Origin: an uncultured Eubacteriales bacterium
GTDB taxonomy: Bacteria; Bacillota; Clostridia; Oscillospirales; Oscillospiraceae
Direction of reading: 5' to 3'
NCBI GenBank assembly: GCA_900317905.1
Contig: ONIN01000004.1
Span: forward strand, 62,001 to 126,000
DNA: 64,000 nt
The translations under genes were made by a program, and so were the position numbers. The stretch's first letter is position 1, and the number at the start of each line of letters is the position of its first letter. This document shows positions 16,544-23,989 of the stretch, in pieces. Below the pieces are notes generated by a model. It ran no database searches. It saw nothing but the letters and a program-made list of their open reading frames with translations, and was not told where the DNA came from.

Positions 16544-18148
16544 ATGGGAAAAATCATTGATCATATCGACGACAAACTGAAAGTATTCGACCCGATCTAC
16601 CGTGCTGAGCACGGTCTCGGCGGTCAGCGTGACCGTTACTATGACCGCACCGGCGTCGCCAAGTATCGTGAGTGGCGCGGCGTGAAGGATACCATGTACG
16701 ATTACACCCGCTGGCTGATCAACATCATGTCCATGGTGAAGATGGTTGCCTCCGCCCCGATCCCGATCATGAAGGGCTTCTGGGAGTACCGCTGGATGGG
16801 CTCCTATCTGGGCACCTTCCTGTTCATCGACCGCCTGTTCGAGGGCTATCGCGACCAGGAGCTGCGCGTGGCGCATCTGCAGATGCACGCCATCGTCGTG
16901 AACCTCACCAAGCGTATCGCCTACATCCTCTCCCATGACCGCCGTCTCGGCGCCAGCATGGAGAAGAGCGCCAACCTCCTGCCCATGGACGAGACGCTCC
17001 CCGCATTCTTCACCACCGGCTTCCCGGATCTGTACCCGGTGGCACTGCAGACCCTGCCTGAGTTCATCATCTGCGACATCGACCAGCACATCGAGCCCTA
17101 CTACATCGACGTGGCCGAGAGCTTCGGTCTGCCCGCCGACGTCTGCTCCCGCTGCGCGGCTGAGACCGGCGTCGCCCTGGACGACGCGTTCCCGATCGTC
17201 GGCAAGGCCATGATCACCACGAACATGCCCTGCAACGCCTCCGAGGCCACCAGCATGTTCCAGCGCCGCCGCATCGGTCTGCCTGACTACGTGGCTTCCA
17301 TGTCCATGATCCACAACGACGAGGACACCGCGCTCCCCTTCGACCGCAAGATCATGGAAGAGACCATCGCCTTCATCGAAGAGCAGTACAACACCAAGTG
17401 GAACTGGAAGGCCTATTTCAAGGCTGCCAAGAACTTCAACGAGCAGAACACCTACGAGTTGGAGAAGTGGGACTACATGAAGACCGGCTACACCGCCGAG
17501 GTGGGCATCTCCGAGACCCTCTACAAGCTGTTCGAGTGGCAGTCCGTCAACGGCACCGATCCTTACTTCAACAAGGTCGACCGCAAGGTCATGAAGATCC
17601 TGCGCAAGTGCTATGAGAATCGCTACGAGCCCTTTGGCGGTAAGACCCGTCACCGCGCGTTCCTGTGGGGACCCAGCGCTGTTTACTACACCGACTTCCC
17701 GACCTGGTGCCAGAATGCCTGGGGCCTGGCCATCGTGCTGAACATGGACTCCACCATGGGCTTCAACATGATCGACACCGAGGATCCCGATCGCGCGCTG
17801 GACGATCTGGCTCTGCTGACCACCAAGGCCTGCATGCGTCACATGGCCGTCGGCGGCTGGGACAACATCAACGCCGTTTGGGAATGGGCCCACAACTTCA
17901 ACTGCGACATGGTCCTGATGAACGACAACATCGCCTGCAAGGGCATGCTGGGCGTCCACTCCATCATGGAGGAGCAGGCCCGCGATCTGGGCTTCCACTT
18001 CATCTTCATCGAGCATGACCTGGAAGACAGCCGTACCGTCTCCCGTCAGAACATGCGTGACTGCGTCAACCAGTACATGTCCATCGTTCTCGGCGAGGAG
18101 CCGCTGGATCCCACGATCATCAACTTCGACGACTCCGAAGCGTACTAA
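16544..18148 (+). CDS. 2-hydroxyacyl-CoA dehydratase family subunit (larger)
   Basis: A 534-residue partner of the upstream subunit, clearly longer than the 375-480 residues usual for HgdA-type chains. The C-terminal half has the family pattern: NFNCDMVLMNDNIACKGMLGV followed by FIFIEHDLEDSRTVSRQNMRD. The first 120 residues (a charged start, then KMVASAPIPIMKG and a tyrosine-rich helix) look like an extension. The ATG at 16544 follows AAGGAGG by 9 bases; a TTG two codons earlier is less likely. Codon choice is strongly biased to C-ending codons, suggesting high expression. A 59-codon membrane gene follows by 18 bases. Confidence 0.85.
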   Translation: MGKIIDHIDDKLKVFDPIYRAEHGLGGQRDRYYDRTGVAKYREWRGVKDTMYDYTRWLINIMSMVKMVASAPIPIMKGFWEYRWMGSYLGTFLFIDRLFEGYRDQELRVAHLQMHAIVVNLTKRIAYILSHDRRLGASMEKSANLLPMDETLPAFFTTGFPDLYPVALQTLPEFIICDIDQHIEPYYIDVAESFGLPADVCSRCAAETGVALDDAFPIVGKAMITTNMPCNASEATSMFQRRRIGLPDYVASMSMIHNDEDTALPFDRKIMEETIAFIEEQYNTKWNWKAYFKAAKNFNEQNTYELEKWDYMKTGYTAEVGISETLYKLFEWQSVNGTDPYFNKVDRKVMKILRKCYENRYEPFGGKTRHRAFLWGPSAVYYTDFPTWCQNAWGLAIVLNMDSTMGFNMIDTEDPDRALDDLALLTTKACMRHMAVGGWDNINAVWEWAHNFNCDMVLMNDNIACKGMLGVHSIMEEQARDLGFHFIFIEHDLEDSRTVSRQNMRDCVNQYMSIVLGEEPLDPTIINFDDSEAY

Positions 18149-18166
18149 GAAAGGCAGGAACAATCC

Positions 18167-18346
18167 ATGGATATCAAACTCGTTGCCAAAATCATCGGCA
18201 AGCTCGGGCTGTTTGGCTTCCTCGGCTTCGTTGGTACCTTCAGCCTGTATATGTTCAACGGCGAGAACAAGCTGATCTACTATGTGATCCGCCCGCTGCT
18301 GAACAAGCACTACGATTCGCAGGTCCGCGACAAGCGCATCGTGTAA
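18167..18346 (+). CDS. 59-residue membrane microprotein of the dehydratase operon
   Basis: A short gene with ATG at 18167 and TAA at 18344-18346. AGGCAGGAA lies 8 bases before the start. The product begins MDIKLVAKIIGKLG, has a hydrophobic, glycine- and phenylalanine-rich segment at about residues 13-30 (LGLFGFLGFVGTFSLYMF), then a basic soluble tail ending RDKRIV. The codon choice matches the two dehydratase genes, and the operon terminator begins 18 bases after its stop. I know no family for it. It may anchor the dehydratase to the membrane or couple it to a membrane electron donor; both are guesses. Confidence 0.75.
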   Translation: MDIKLVAKIIGKLGLFGFLGFVGTFSLYMFNGENKLIYYVIRPLLNKHYDSQVRDKRIV

Positions 18347-18363
18347 GACAAACCAAGTATAAA

Positions 18364-18394
18364 AATCCCCGTGCCAATGGCACGGGGATTTTTT
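18364..18394 (+). terminator. intrinsic terminator of the dehydratase operon
   Basis: AATCCCCGTGCC, AAT loop, GGCACGGGGATT, then TTTT. Flanking A- and T-runs make it usable from both sides, serving the convergent PAP2 gene as well. Confidence 0.9.
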
Positions 18395-18413
18395 GCTGTG
18401 AATGGGAGCGTTT

Positions 18414-19118
18414 TTACCAGCCGCTGAGGGCTTTCCACTTTTTCTTGTCGGCAAGAAACTTATCTTTCCACCATTTTCCGTAGACCAGAAGCTCTGCCAC
18501 CAGGCAGACCGGCAGTGCCGCCAGAATGTCCACGCAGGAGTGCTGCTTGACGAAGGCGGTGGAGATGCTGATGGTGATGACCGCCAGCACCATGAAGTGC
18601 TTCCACCAGATCGGCACGTCCTTCTGCTTCCAGAAAACCGAGCCGATGCCCACAGAATAGGCCACGTGCAGCGACGGGCAGACGCCGGTGGGCGTGTCGA
18701 AGGCATAGATGAAGGCCATCAGATGGGTGAGGAAATTGTCGTTCACGAAGGTCTCCGGCCGCAGATCCTGCCGGCTGGGATAGATGATATACACCGCCAT
18801 GGCGATGACCTGGGTGATGATGATGAAGGTCTGGAGCTGTTTGAAACCCTCCACGTTGTACAGCAGGAAGTACAGCAGCGACCCGAACACCAGGAAGTAC
18901 CACCCGCAGTAGGCCAGCAGGAAGTATTCGCTGAAGGGGATCATGTCGTCCAGGGCGCAGTGGATCACATGGCAGTTTTCATAAGGGATCAGGTTCTCCG
19001 TGATGAAATACATCACGAAATAGAAGATCCAGCCGCCCAGCAGTTTCAAGTGAGAGAACTGCGGCTCGTTCAAACGGGACAACCGAAATTCCCGGTAGTC
19101 CACCACGGGCTGTCTCAT
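18414..19118 (-). CDS. PAP2 superfamily membrane phosphatase
   Basis: A 234-residue protein with about six membrane segments. The PAP2 active-site motifs are visible: CPSLHVAYSVG at about residue 145 and KQHSCVDILAALP at about 190 (the histidine and aspartate of the third motif). These enzymes remove phosphate from lipid phosphates such as phosphatidic acid or polyprenyl diphosphate. The gene overlaps the upstream PlsC-like gene by 4 bases (ATGA), so the two are translationally coupled and likely act in one glycerolipid route. Confidence 0.82.
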   Translation of the reverse strand: MRQPVVDYREFRLSRLNEPQFSHLKLLGGWIFYFVMYFITENLIPYENCHVIHCALDDMIPFSEYFLLAYCGWYFLVFGSLLYFLLYNVEGFKQLQTFIIITQVIAMAVYIIYPSRQDLRPETFVNDNFLTHLMAFIYAFDTPTGVCPSLHVAYSVGIGSVFWKQKDVPIWWKHFMVLAVITISISTAFVKQHSCVDILAALPVCLVAELLVYGKWWKDKFLADKKKWKALSGW

Positions 19119-19876
19119 GATCTCGGCACCTCCTCCTGACGGTTTTTGGGGTAGTTCTTCTTGGGGATGTTGCGATAAGGGATCACGGTATGCTCCGGCA
19201 GCGCCTCGGCCATGCGGGTGATCTCCTCCTGCAGATACTTGCAGATCCGCGCCCGTTCCTCGGCGATGGGGGCCGACGGGTCAAAGCGCACCGGCTGTCC
19301 GTAGACCACCAGATGCAGATTCGGCGCCAGATACATGGGCACGAAGTCCAGCGCTCTGCGGCTCCGCCGGTAATACATCCTGGCCGTGTCCACGAATTTA
19401 TCCTGGAACTGACAGAGGATGTGGTTGTATGGTTCGTCCTTCTCCGGGAAGATCACGATGCTGCGCCCCTCGTCCAGCCGGTTCATGGTCTGGCGGAAGG
19501 TGGCCACCAGACGGGTATCGTGGTAGACCGGGATCGTCCTTGCGTTGTTGAAGATGTTCACCGCCAGCGGCGTGATGATGTAAGCCAGCAGCTTATAAAA
19601 CCCGTGGGTCCACTTCGGCTTCTGGGACCAGAAGTCCTGATAGGCGTAGGCCGGGCACTCGTTCCAGTGCATCATCTGCCCGGCGCACCAGATGTATGGT
19701 TCTCCCGGTATGTAGAGCTCCGCCACGATGGGGCCGTTCATCTGGGTGTGGTTGCCCACGAGGATCGAAGCCTCCGCCGGGATATGCTTCGTTCCCTGCT
19801 GCTCCGGTCTCCGATAACACAACGCAACCAGCCACCGGATGAACCGGTAAATGACCGCACTGATTTTTTTCAGCAC
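19115..19876 (-). CDS. PlsC-like lysophospholipid acyltransferase family protein
   Basis: A 253-residue protein with a membrane-associated N-terminus. It resembles 1-acyl-glycerol-3-phosphate acyltransferases: ASILVGNHTQMNGPIVAELY aligns with motif I and IVIFPEKDEPYNHI with motif III. Motif I normally reads HxxxxD, but here the residue at the D position is glycine (H-T-Q-M-N-G). Motif III reads FPEKDE instead of FPEGTR. It may be a separate subfamily with another acceptor. The start codon is GTG, 6 bases after AAGGAAGGA. It is coupled to the PAP2 gene. Confidence 0.72.
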   Translation of the reverse strand: MLKKISAVIYRFIRWLVALCYRRPEQQGTKHIPAEASILVGNHTQMNGPIVAELYIPGEPYIWCAGQMMHWNECPAYAYQDFWSQKPKWTHGFYKLLAYIITPLAVNIFNNARTIPVYHDTRLVATFRQTMNRLDEGRSIVIFPEKDEPYNHILCQFQDKFVDTARMYYRRSRRALDFVPMYLAPNLHLVVYGQPVRFDPSAPIAEERARICKYLQEEITRMAEALPEHTVIPYRNIPKKNYPKNRQEEVPRS

Positions 19877-19917
19877 GCTGATCCTTCCTTTCCCCTCTCG
19901 CTTGGAGGCAGAAAAGT

Positions 19918-19945
19918 ATTATACCAAAAATTAATTATTTATCAA
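19918..19945 (-). promoter_or_regulatory. predicted promoter for the PlsC-PAP2 pair
   Basis: On the minus strand TTGATA (19940-19945) and TATAAT (19918-19923), 16-base spacer, in an AT-rich intergenic stretch. Confidence 0.65.
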
Positions 19946-20002
19946 GCAGATTTTGTAACATTTTTTTGAACGCGTCCGTTTTTAAAATATCCGCCTTTGT
20001 GC

Positions 20003-20032
20003 TGGACAAGCGTGGGCTGGGTGTACTATAAT
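20003..20032 (+). promoter_or_regulatory. predicted promoter for the PMT-rpiB operon
   Basis: TGGACA (20003-20008) and a perfect TATAAT (20027-20032), 18-base spacer, 38 bases before the start of the PMT gene. Confidence 0.6.
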
Positions 20033-20070
20033 AGAGTGTCATCGTATCAAAACAGATGGAGGAAGAACCA

Positions 20071-21894
20071 TTGAATTCCATGACATATGCGTTCCCGATA
20101 CTGGCCGTACTGTTCGTGCTGGCGTTTTTTATCTTCGGCATGCGCGGGCCGGTACTGGACGTTGACAGCAAGAAAAGTCGAATCGGCAAGGATGAGGTTC
20201 CGCCGGCTGTGGCGGCGCGGCTCAGCTCGAAGCCCTGGGCAATCCTGCTGCTGACGGTGATCTACGCCGCGGTGGCCTTCTGGAATCTGGGCGACAAGGT
20301 TGCGCCGGAGAGCTGGTACGCCTTCCAGCCCGGGGAGAGCGTCACCTTCACCTTCGCCGCCGAGGAACCCCTGGACCGGATCTTTTTCTTCTCCGGTCTG
20401 AACACCGGCGAATACACCGTCACCGTCTCTGACAACGACGTGGTCACCGGCACCGGCACCATGAGCCAGGGCTACAACGACATCTTCAAGTGGCGGGACG
20501 CGGAGCTGACCTACGAGGGCTCCTTGTGGGCAAAGACCGTGACCCTCACTGCCGACAGCAACACGGAGCTGGCCGAGGTGGCCTTCTACCGCACCGACGG
20601 CACCCGGATCGACGCCGACAGCATCACCGTCTCCGGAAAGGCACAGCCGCTGCTGGATGAGCAGGCGCTGGTGCCGGAGGCGATGACCTACGACAACAGC
20701 ACCTACTTCGACGAGATCTACCACGCCCGCACTGCCCTGGAGCACATGCGCGGCATGTGGCCCTATGAGATCTCCCACCCGCCGCTGGGCAAGCTGATCC
20801 TTTCCATCGGCATCTCCATCTTCGGTTTGAACCCCTTCGGCTGGCGGTTCATGGGCACCCTCTTCGGCGTGCTGATGCTGCCGATCCTCTGGGTGTTTCT
20901 CAGAAAGCTTTTCCACGACGACCGCATCGCCATCTGCGGCACCACCGTTTTCGCATTTGACTTTATGCACTTCGCCCAGACCCGCATCGCCACCATCGAC
21001 ACCTACGGCGTGTTCTTTATCATGCTGATGTACCTGTTCTTCTGGCTCTGGATGACGGACGGGAAGAAACGGGATCTGGCGCTGTCCGGCCTGTTCTTCG
21101 GTCTGGGCGCCGCCAGCAAGTGGATCTGCCTCTACGCAGGAGCCGGTCTCGGCGTTCTGTGGCTGCTGCACTGGATCGGCGCCGGCAGCGACGCAAAAAA
21201 GCACCACGCCACGGGCATCTTCTGGAAATCCTTCTGGAAGAACGTGGGCTTCTGCCTGATCTGGTTCGTGCTGGTTCCGGTGGTGATCTACTATCTTAGC
21301 TACACCCCCTACGGCATCGCCGAGGGACTCAAGGCGCCGGGGATGTATTTCTCCTCCGAGTACGCCAAGATCGTCTGGGACAACCAGACCTTCATGTTCA
21401 CCTATCACGCGGGCCTGGTGGCTGAGCATCCCTACTCCTCCCAGTGGTGGCAGTGGCTGTTCGACATCCGCCCGATCCTCTACTATCTCAACTACGGCGA
21501 CAACACCGTCACCAGCATCGCTGCCTTCTCCAGCCCCATTCTGGCCTGGGCCGGTCTGCTGAGCGTGCTGTATCTCGGCTGGCGCTGGATCCGGAACAAG
21601 GACCGCAGAGCCATGTTCATCGTGGTGGGCTATCTGGCCCAGCTGCTGCCCTGGGTATTCATCACCAGACTGACCTTCGCCTATCACTACTTCCCCTCCA
21701 TCCTGTTCCTGGTGCTGGCGCTGTGCGCGGTCTTTGACGAGATGCGCCGCCGGAACCATCTGGTTTGGATGTACGCATTTACCGGGCTGTCGGTGCTGCT
21801 GTTCGCGGTGTATTATCCCGCCCTCTCCGGCATCGAGACCAGCCGAAACTACAGCTGGAAGATTCTCAAATGGTTCCCCAGCTGGCCACTTTAA
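20071..21894 (+). CDS. PMT-family (phospholipid carrier-dependent) glycosyltransferase
   Basis: A 607-residue GT-C glycosyltransferase of the protein O-mannosyltransferase type, which moves a sugar from a polyprenyl-phosphate carrier to an extracellular acceptor. A first membrane helix is followed by a soluble beta-rich domain of about 150 residues, then the PMT core with FDEIYHARTALEHM (acidic catalytic loop), YEISHPPLGKL and about ten membrane segments. It ends with a KWFPSWPL-like tail. The start is set at TTG 20071, 7 bases after GGAGGA; the ATG at 20080 is 16 bases away and the ATG at 20056 has no such site. The acceptor is unknown. Confidence 0.85.
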   Translation: MNSMTYAFPILAVLFVLAFFIFGMRGPVLDVDSKKSRIGKDEVPPAVAARLSSKPWAILLLTVIYAAVAFWNLGDKVAPESWYAFQPGESVTFTFAAEEPLDRIFFFSGLNTGEYTVTVSDNDVVTGTGTMSQGYNDIFKWRDAELTYEGSLWAKTVTLTADSNTELAEVAFYRTDGTRIDADSITVSGKAQPLLDEQALVPEAMTYDNSTYFDEIYHARTALEHMRGMWPYEISHPPLGKLILSIGISIFGLNPFGWRFMGTLFGVLMLPILWVFLRKLFHDDRIAICGTTVFAFDFMHFAQTRIATIDTYGVFFIMLMYLFFWLWMTDGKKRDLALSGLFFGLGAASKWICLYAGAGLGVLWLLHWIGAGSDAKKHHATGIFWKSFWKNVGFCLIWFVLVPVVIYYLSYTPYGIAEGLKAPGMYFSSEYAKIVWDNQTFMFTYHAGLVAEHPYSSQWWQWLFDIRPILYYLNYGDNTVTSIAAFSSPILAWAGLLSVLYLGWRWIRNKDRRAMFIVVGYLAQLLPWVFITRLTFAYHYFPSILFLVLALCAVFDEMRRRNHLVWMYAFTGLSVLLFAVYYPALSGIETSRNYSWKILKWFPSWPL

Positions 21895-21917
21895 TTCTAT
21901 GAAATGAGGTTTTTACT

Positions 21918-22361
21918 ATGATCGCGATCGGTTCGGATCACGGCGGCTACGCCCTGAAGCAGGAGATCATGAAGCATCTGGACGAAAAGGGTCTGGAATA
22001 CAAGGACTATGGCACCTACTCTGAGGAGAGCTGCGACTACCCCGTCTACGGCGCCGCCGTGGCGAGAGCGGTGGCGGGCGGCGAGTGTGACCGCGGCATC
22101 CTGATCTGCGGCACCGGCATCGGTATCTCCATCGCTGCCAACAAGATCGAGGGCATCCGCGCCGCCAACTGCACGGACTGCTACATGGCCGAGATGACCC
22201 GCCGCCACAACGACGCCAACATCCTGGCCCTGGGCGCCAGAGTGGTGGGCAGCGGCCTCGCTTTGAAAATTGTGGACACGTTCCTGGAGACCGGCTTCGA
22301 GGGCGGCCGCCACGCCAAGCGCGTTGCTCTGATCGCCGAGCTGGACGCCCGAAAGGACTGA
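21918..22361 (+). CDS. rpiB: ribose-5-phosphate isomerase B
   Basis: A 147-residue RpiB, which interconverts ribose-5-phosphate and ribulose-5-phosphate in the pentose phosphate pathway. IAIGSDHGGYALK at the N-terminus, GILICGTGIGISIAANK at about residue 60 and the RRHNDANILALGARV block are all typical. The alternative in this family, galactose-6-phosphate isomerase or allose-6-phosphate isomerase, usually occurs with sugar-specific genes that are not seen here. It follows the PMT gene by 23 bases and is likely cotranscribed. Confidence 0.93.
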   Translation: MIAIGSDHGGYALKQEIMKHLDEKGLEYKDYGTYSEESCDYPVYGAAVARAVAGGECDRGILICGTGIGISIAANKIEGIRAANCTDCYMAEMTRRHNDANILALGARVVGSGLALKIVDTFLETGFEGGRHAKRVALIAELDARKD

Positions 22362-22365
22362 AATC

Positions 22366-23454
22366 ATGGCTGCACGCCCTGACGTTTACCACGCGAGAAA
22401 ACGTGGGAAACGCGGCTTCTGGCGGCTGATGCTGGGGATCCTGCTGGTGCTGATCCTGGTGGCAGCGCTGCTGTTTATCGCCTGCCAGAAGTATATCGTC
22501 TATGAGAACAACGGCCTGCGGGTGGTGTTCCCCGTCATGCAGGAGGCCACCGCCAAGGAGGCGGAAGCCCCGACGCCCACCATCTACCCCGCGGAGCTGA
22601 AATACGACGAGCCGGACTACAGTTCCCTGCTGACCAACGCGGGGCAGGGTCTGGAGATCGTCCATGGCCGCTATCTCACCGCCTCCGGCATTACGGAGGA
22701 GCGTCTGAACACCGTCTCCAACACCCTCAGCTCCACCGGCGTGGACACCCTGGTGCTGCAGATGAAGTCCCCCTCCGGGTTCCTCAGCTGGAAATCCGGG
22801 GTGGTCATGGCCGACGCCTTTGAGGTCAACGGCTCCGAGGACCTAAGTGAAGCCTTTATGAATCTGAAGGACAAGGGCGTTCATCTGGTGGCCGTGGTGA
22901 GCTGCTGCGTGGACTCCGCCATGGCGGAGCGCTATGAGGCGCTGGCCCTGCGCACCTCCGACGGAAGCCCCTATGAGGACTCCAACGGCGGATGGATGGA
23001 TCCCTACAACACCGTGGTGCGGGATTATCTCTCCGGCCTGTGCAGAGAACTGGCACGGATGGGCTTTGAGGAGATCATCCTCTCCTATCTGCAGATGCCC
23101 AACACCTCGGCGGAGTTTGACTTCTCCGCGGAGCTCAGCACCACCCCCACCGCCACCGACGCGGTCACCAGTCTGGGCAGAGCCCTGCGCACGGCCCTCT
23201 CCGGGGAGAACGTGAAGCTCAGTATGTTCGTCAGCAGCGACTCGATCCTCTATGATCTGAGTGCGCGCACCGGTCAGGATCTCAGCATCATGACCAAGCT
23301 CTGCGACCGGATCTGTGTCTTCACCGACAGCGCCTCCATCCCCACCATCACCGAGAATCTCACCAATGCCAACAGCGATTTCGACATCGAGACCCGGTTC
23401 ATCCCCTTCGTCACCAACAGCCAGATCGAGGGCAGTTGGGTGCTGACAAGCTGA
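22366..23454 (+). CDS. membrane-anchored DUF4015 (putative glycoside hydrolase) protein
   Basis: A 362-residue protein with a basic N-terminus, one membrane anchor at about residues 19-41, and an outside domain resembling DUF4015, a TIM-barrel putative glycosidase family. Recognisable parts are VHGRYLTASGITEERL, the TGVDTLVLQMKSPSG strand, GVHLVAVVSC, and NGGWMDPYNTVVRDYLSGLCREL, in line with the family pattern of W.DPxxxxVRxY. The predicted acid/base residues cannot be placed with certainty. It starts 4 bases after rpiB stops. A role in wall or surface glycan handling fits its location, but this is inference. Confidence 0.72.
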   Translation: MAARPDVYHARKRGKRGFWRLMLGILLVLILVAALLFIACQKYIVYENNGLRVVFPVMQEATAKEAEAPTPTIYPAELKYDEPDYSSLLTNAGQGLEIVHGRYLTASGITEERLNTVSNTLSSTGVDTLVLQMKSPSGFLSWKSGVVMADAFEVNGSEDLSEAFMNLKDKGVHLVAVVSCCVDSAMAERYEALALRTSDGSPYEDSNGGWMDPYNTVVRDYLSGLCRELARMGFEEIILSYLQMPNTSAEFDFSAELSTTPTATDAVTSLGRALRTALSGENVKLSMFVSSDSILYDLSARTGQDLSIMTKLCDRICVFTDSASIPTITENLTNANSDFDIETRFIPFVTNSQIEGSWVLTS

Positions 23455-23471
23455 TATTTCCACCGATCCAT

Positions 23472-23506
23472 AACGGAAACGCAACCAATCTGCGTTTCCG
23501 TTTTTG
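23472..23506 (+). terminator. intrinsic terminator after the DUF4015 gene
   Basis: AACGGAAACGCA and TGCGTTTCCGTT form a 12-base stem with a 7-base loop, followed by TTTTG. It closes the PMT-rpiB-DUF4015 operon. Confidence 0.88.
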
Positions 23507-23623
23507 TTGATTTTCAAGGGTTTTCGGATGTTCGATTTACATAATCCACAATTTCCACCGGTTTTTCCACAGGTCAGGAAACCGACCAATTGAAAAAAGT
23601 TTTCCAGTTTCTGAAAAAAACTC

Positions 23624-23652
23624 TTGACAAACGTTCTTTAATGAGTTAAACT
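23624..23652 (+). promoter_or_regulatory. predicted promoter of the T-box transcript
   Basis: A perfect TTGACA (23624-23629) and TAAACT (23647-23652) with a 17-base spacer. The transcript would start near 23659, just upstream of stem I of the T-box. Confidence 0.7.
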
Positions 23653-23658
23653 CCGATC

Positions 23659-23939
23659 ATAAACCATTGAGGCAGAGAAGTACACGGATACGATGCTGCA
23701 AAGAGAGTCGCCGGCGGTGAGATGGCGATGAGCGTTGGCCGTGGAAATGGACTGCTGAGGGCGGGCGAGATGCTTAGAGCAGTAAAGTCCGACGGGCTCT
23801 TCCCCCGTTACCACGGAAGGATGTGTGTTGGCACATCGCTGAGCGGCGGAGAGATCCGCAATTTGGGTGGCACCGCAGAAGTTTGACGACTTTTGTCCCA
23901 AAGAACCGCAGGGTTCCTTGTTGGACAGAGGTCTTTTTT
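23659..23939 (+). promoter_or_regulatory. T-box riboswitch, tryptophan type (UGG specifier)
   Basis: The leader has the T-box layout. Stem I begins with AAGAGAGTCGCC and GGTGAGATGGC elements. The specifier region reads GAAATGGACTG, placing a UGG tryptophan codon at 23748-23750 followed by A, as in known T-boxes (GAAN-codon-purine). The core TTTGGGTGGCACCGC lies at 23862-23876; its UGGC can pair with the acceptor end of a tRNA having G73, which fits tRNA-Trp. A long terminator hairpin (GTCC...GGAC arms, 23888-23932) and a T-run to 23939 follow. Uncharged tRNA-Trp should allow read-through into the TrpB-like gene at 23990. Confidence 0.93.
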
Positions 23940-23989
23940 CATGCCTTTCCGCAGGGAACGAAACCCAAAATCTGAAAGGAGCAAATATC

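Noticed and set aside
16466-18706. A minus-strand open frame of about 750 codons opposite the dehydratase genes
   Set aside because: Its composition is that of an antisense frame, it runs across a terminator, and it conflicts with two recognisable enzymes.
23540-23572. Two DnaA-box-like sites (TAATCCACA and TTTTCCACA) near an AT-rich stretch
   Set aside because: Each has a mismatch to TTATCCACA, they are only two, and no dnaA, dnaN or origin-type gene set is nearby.
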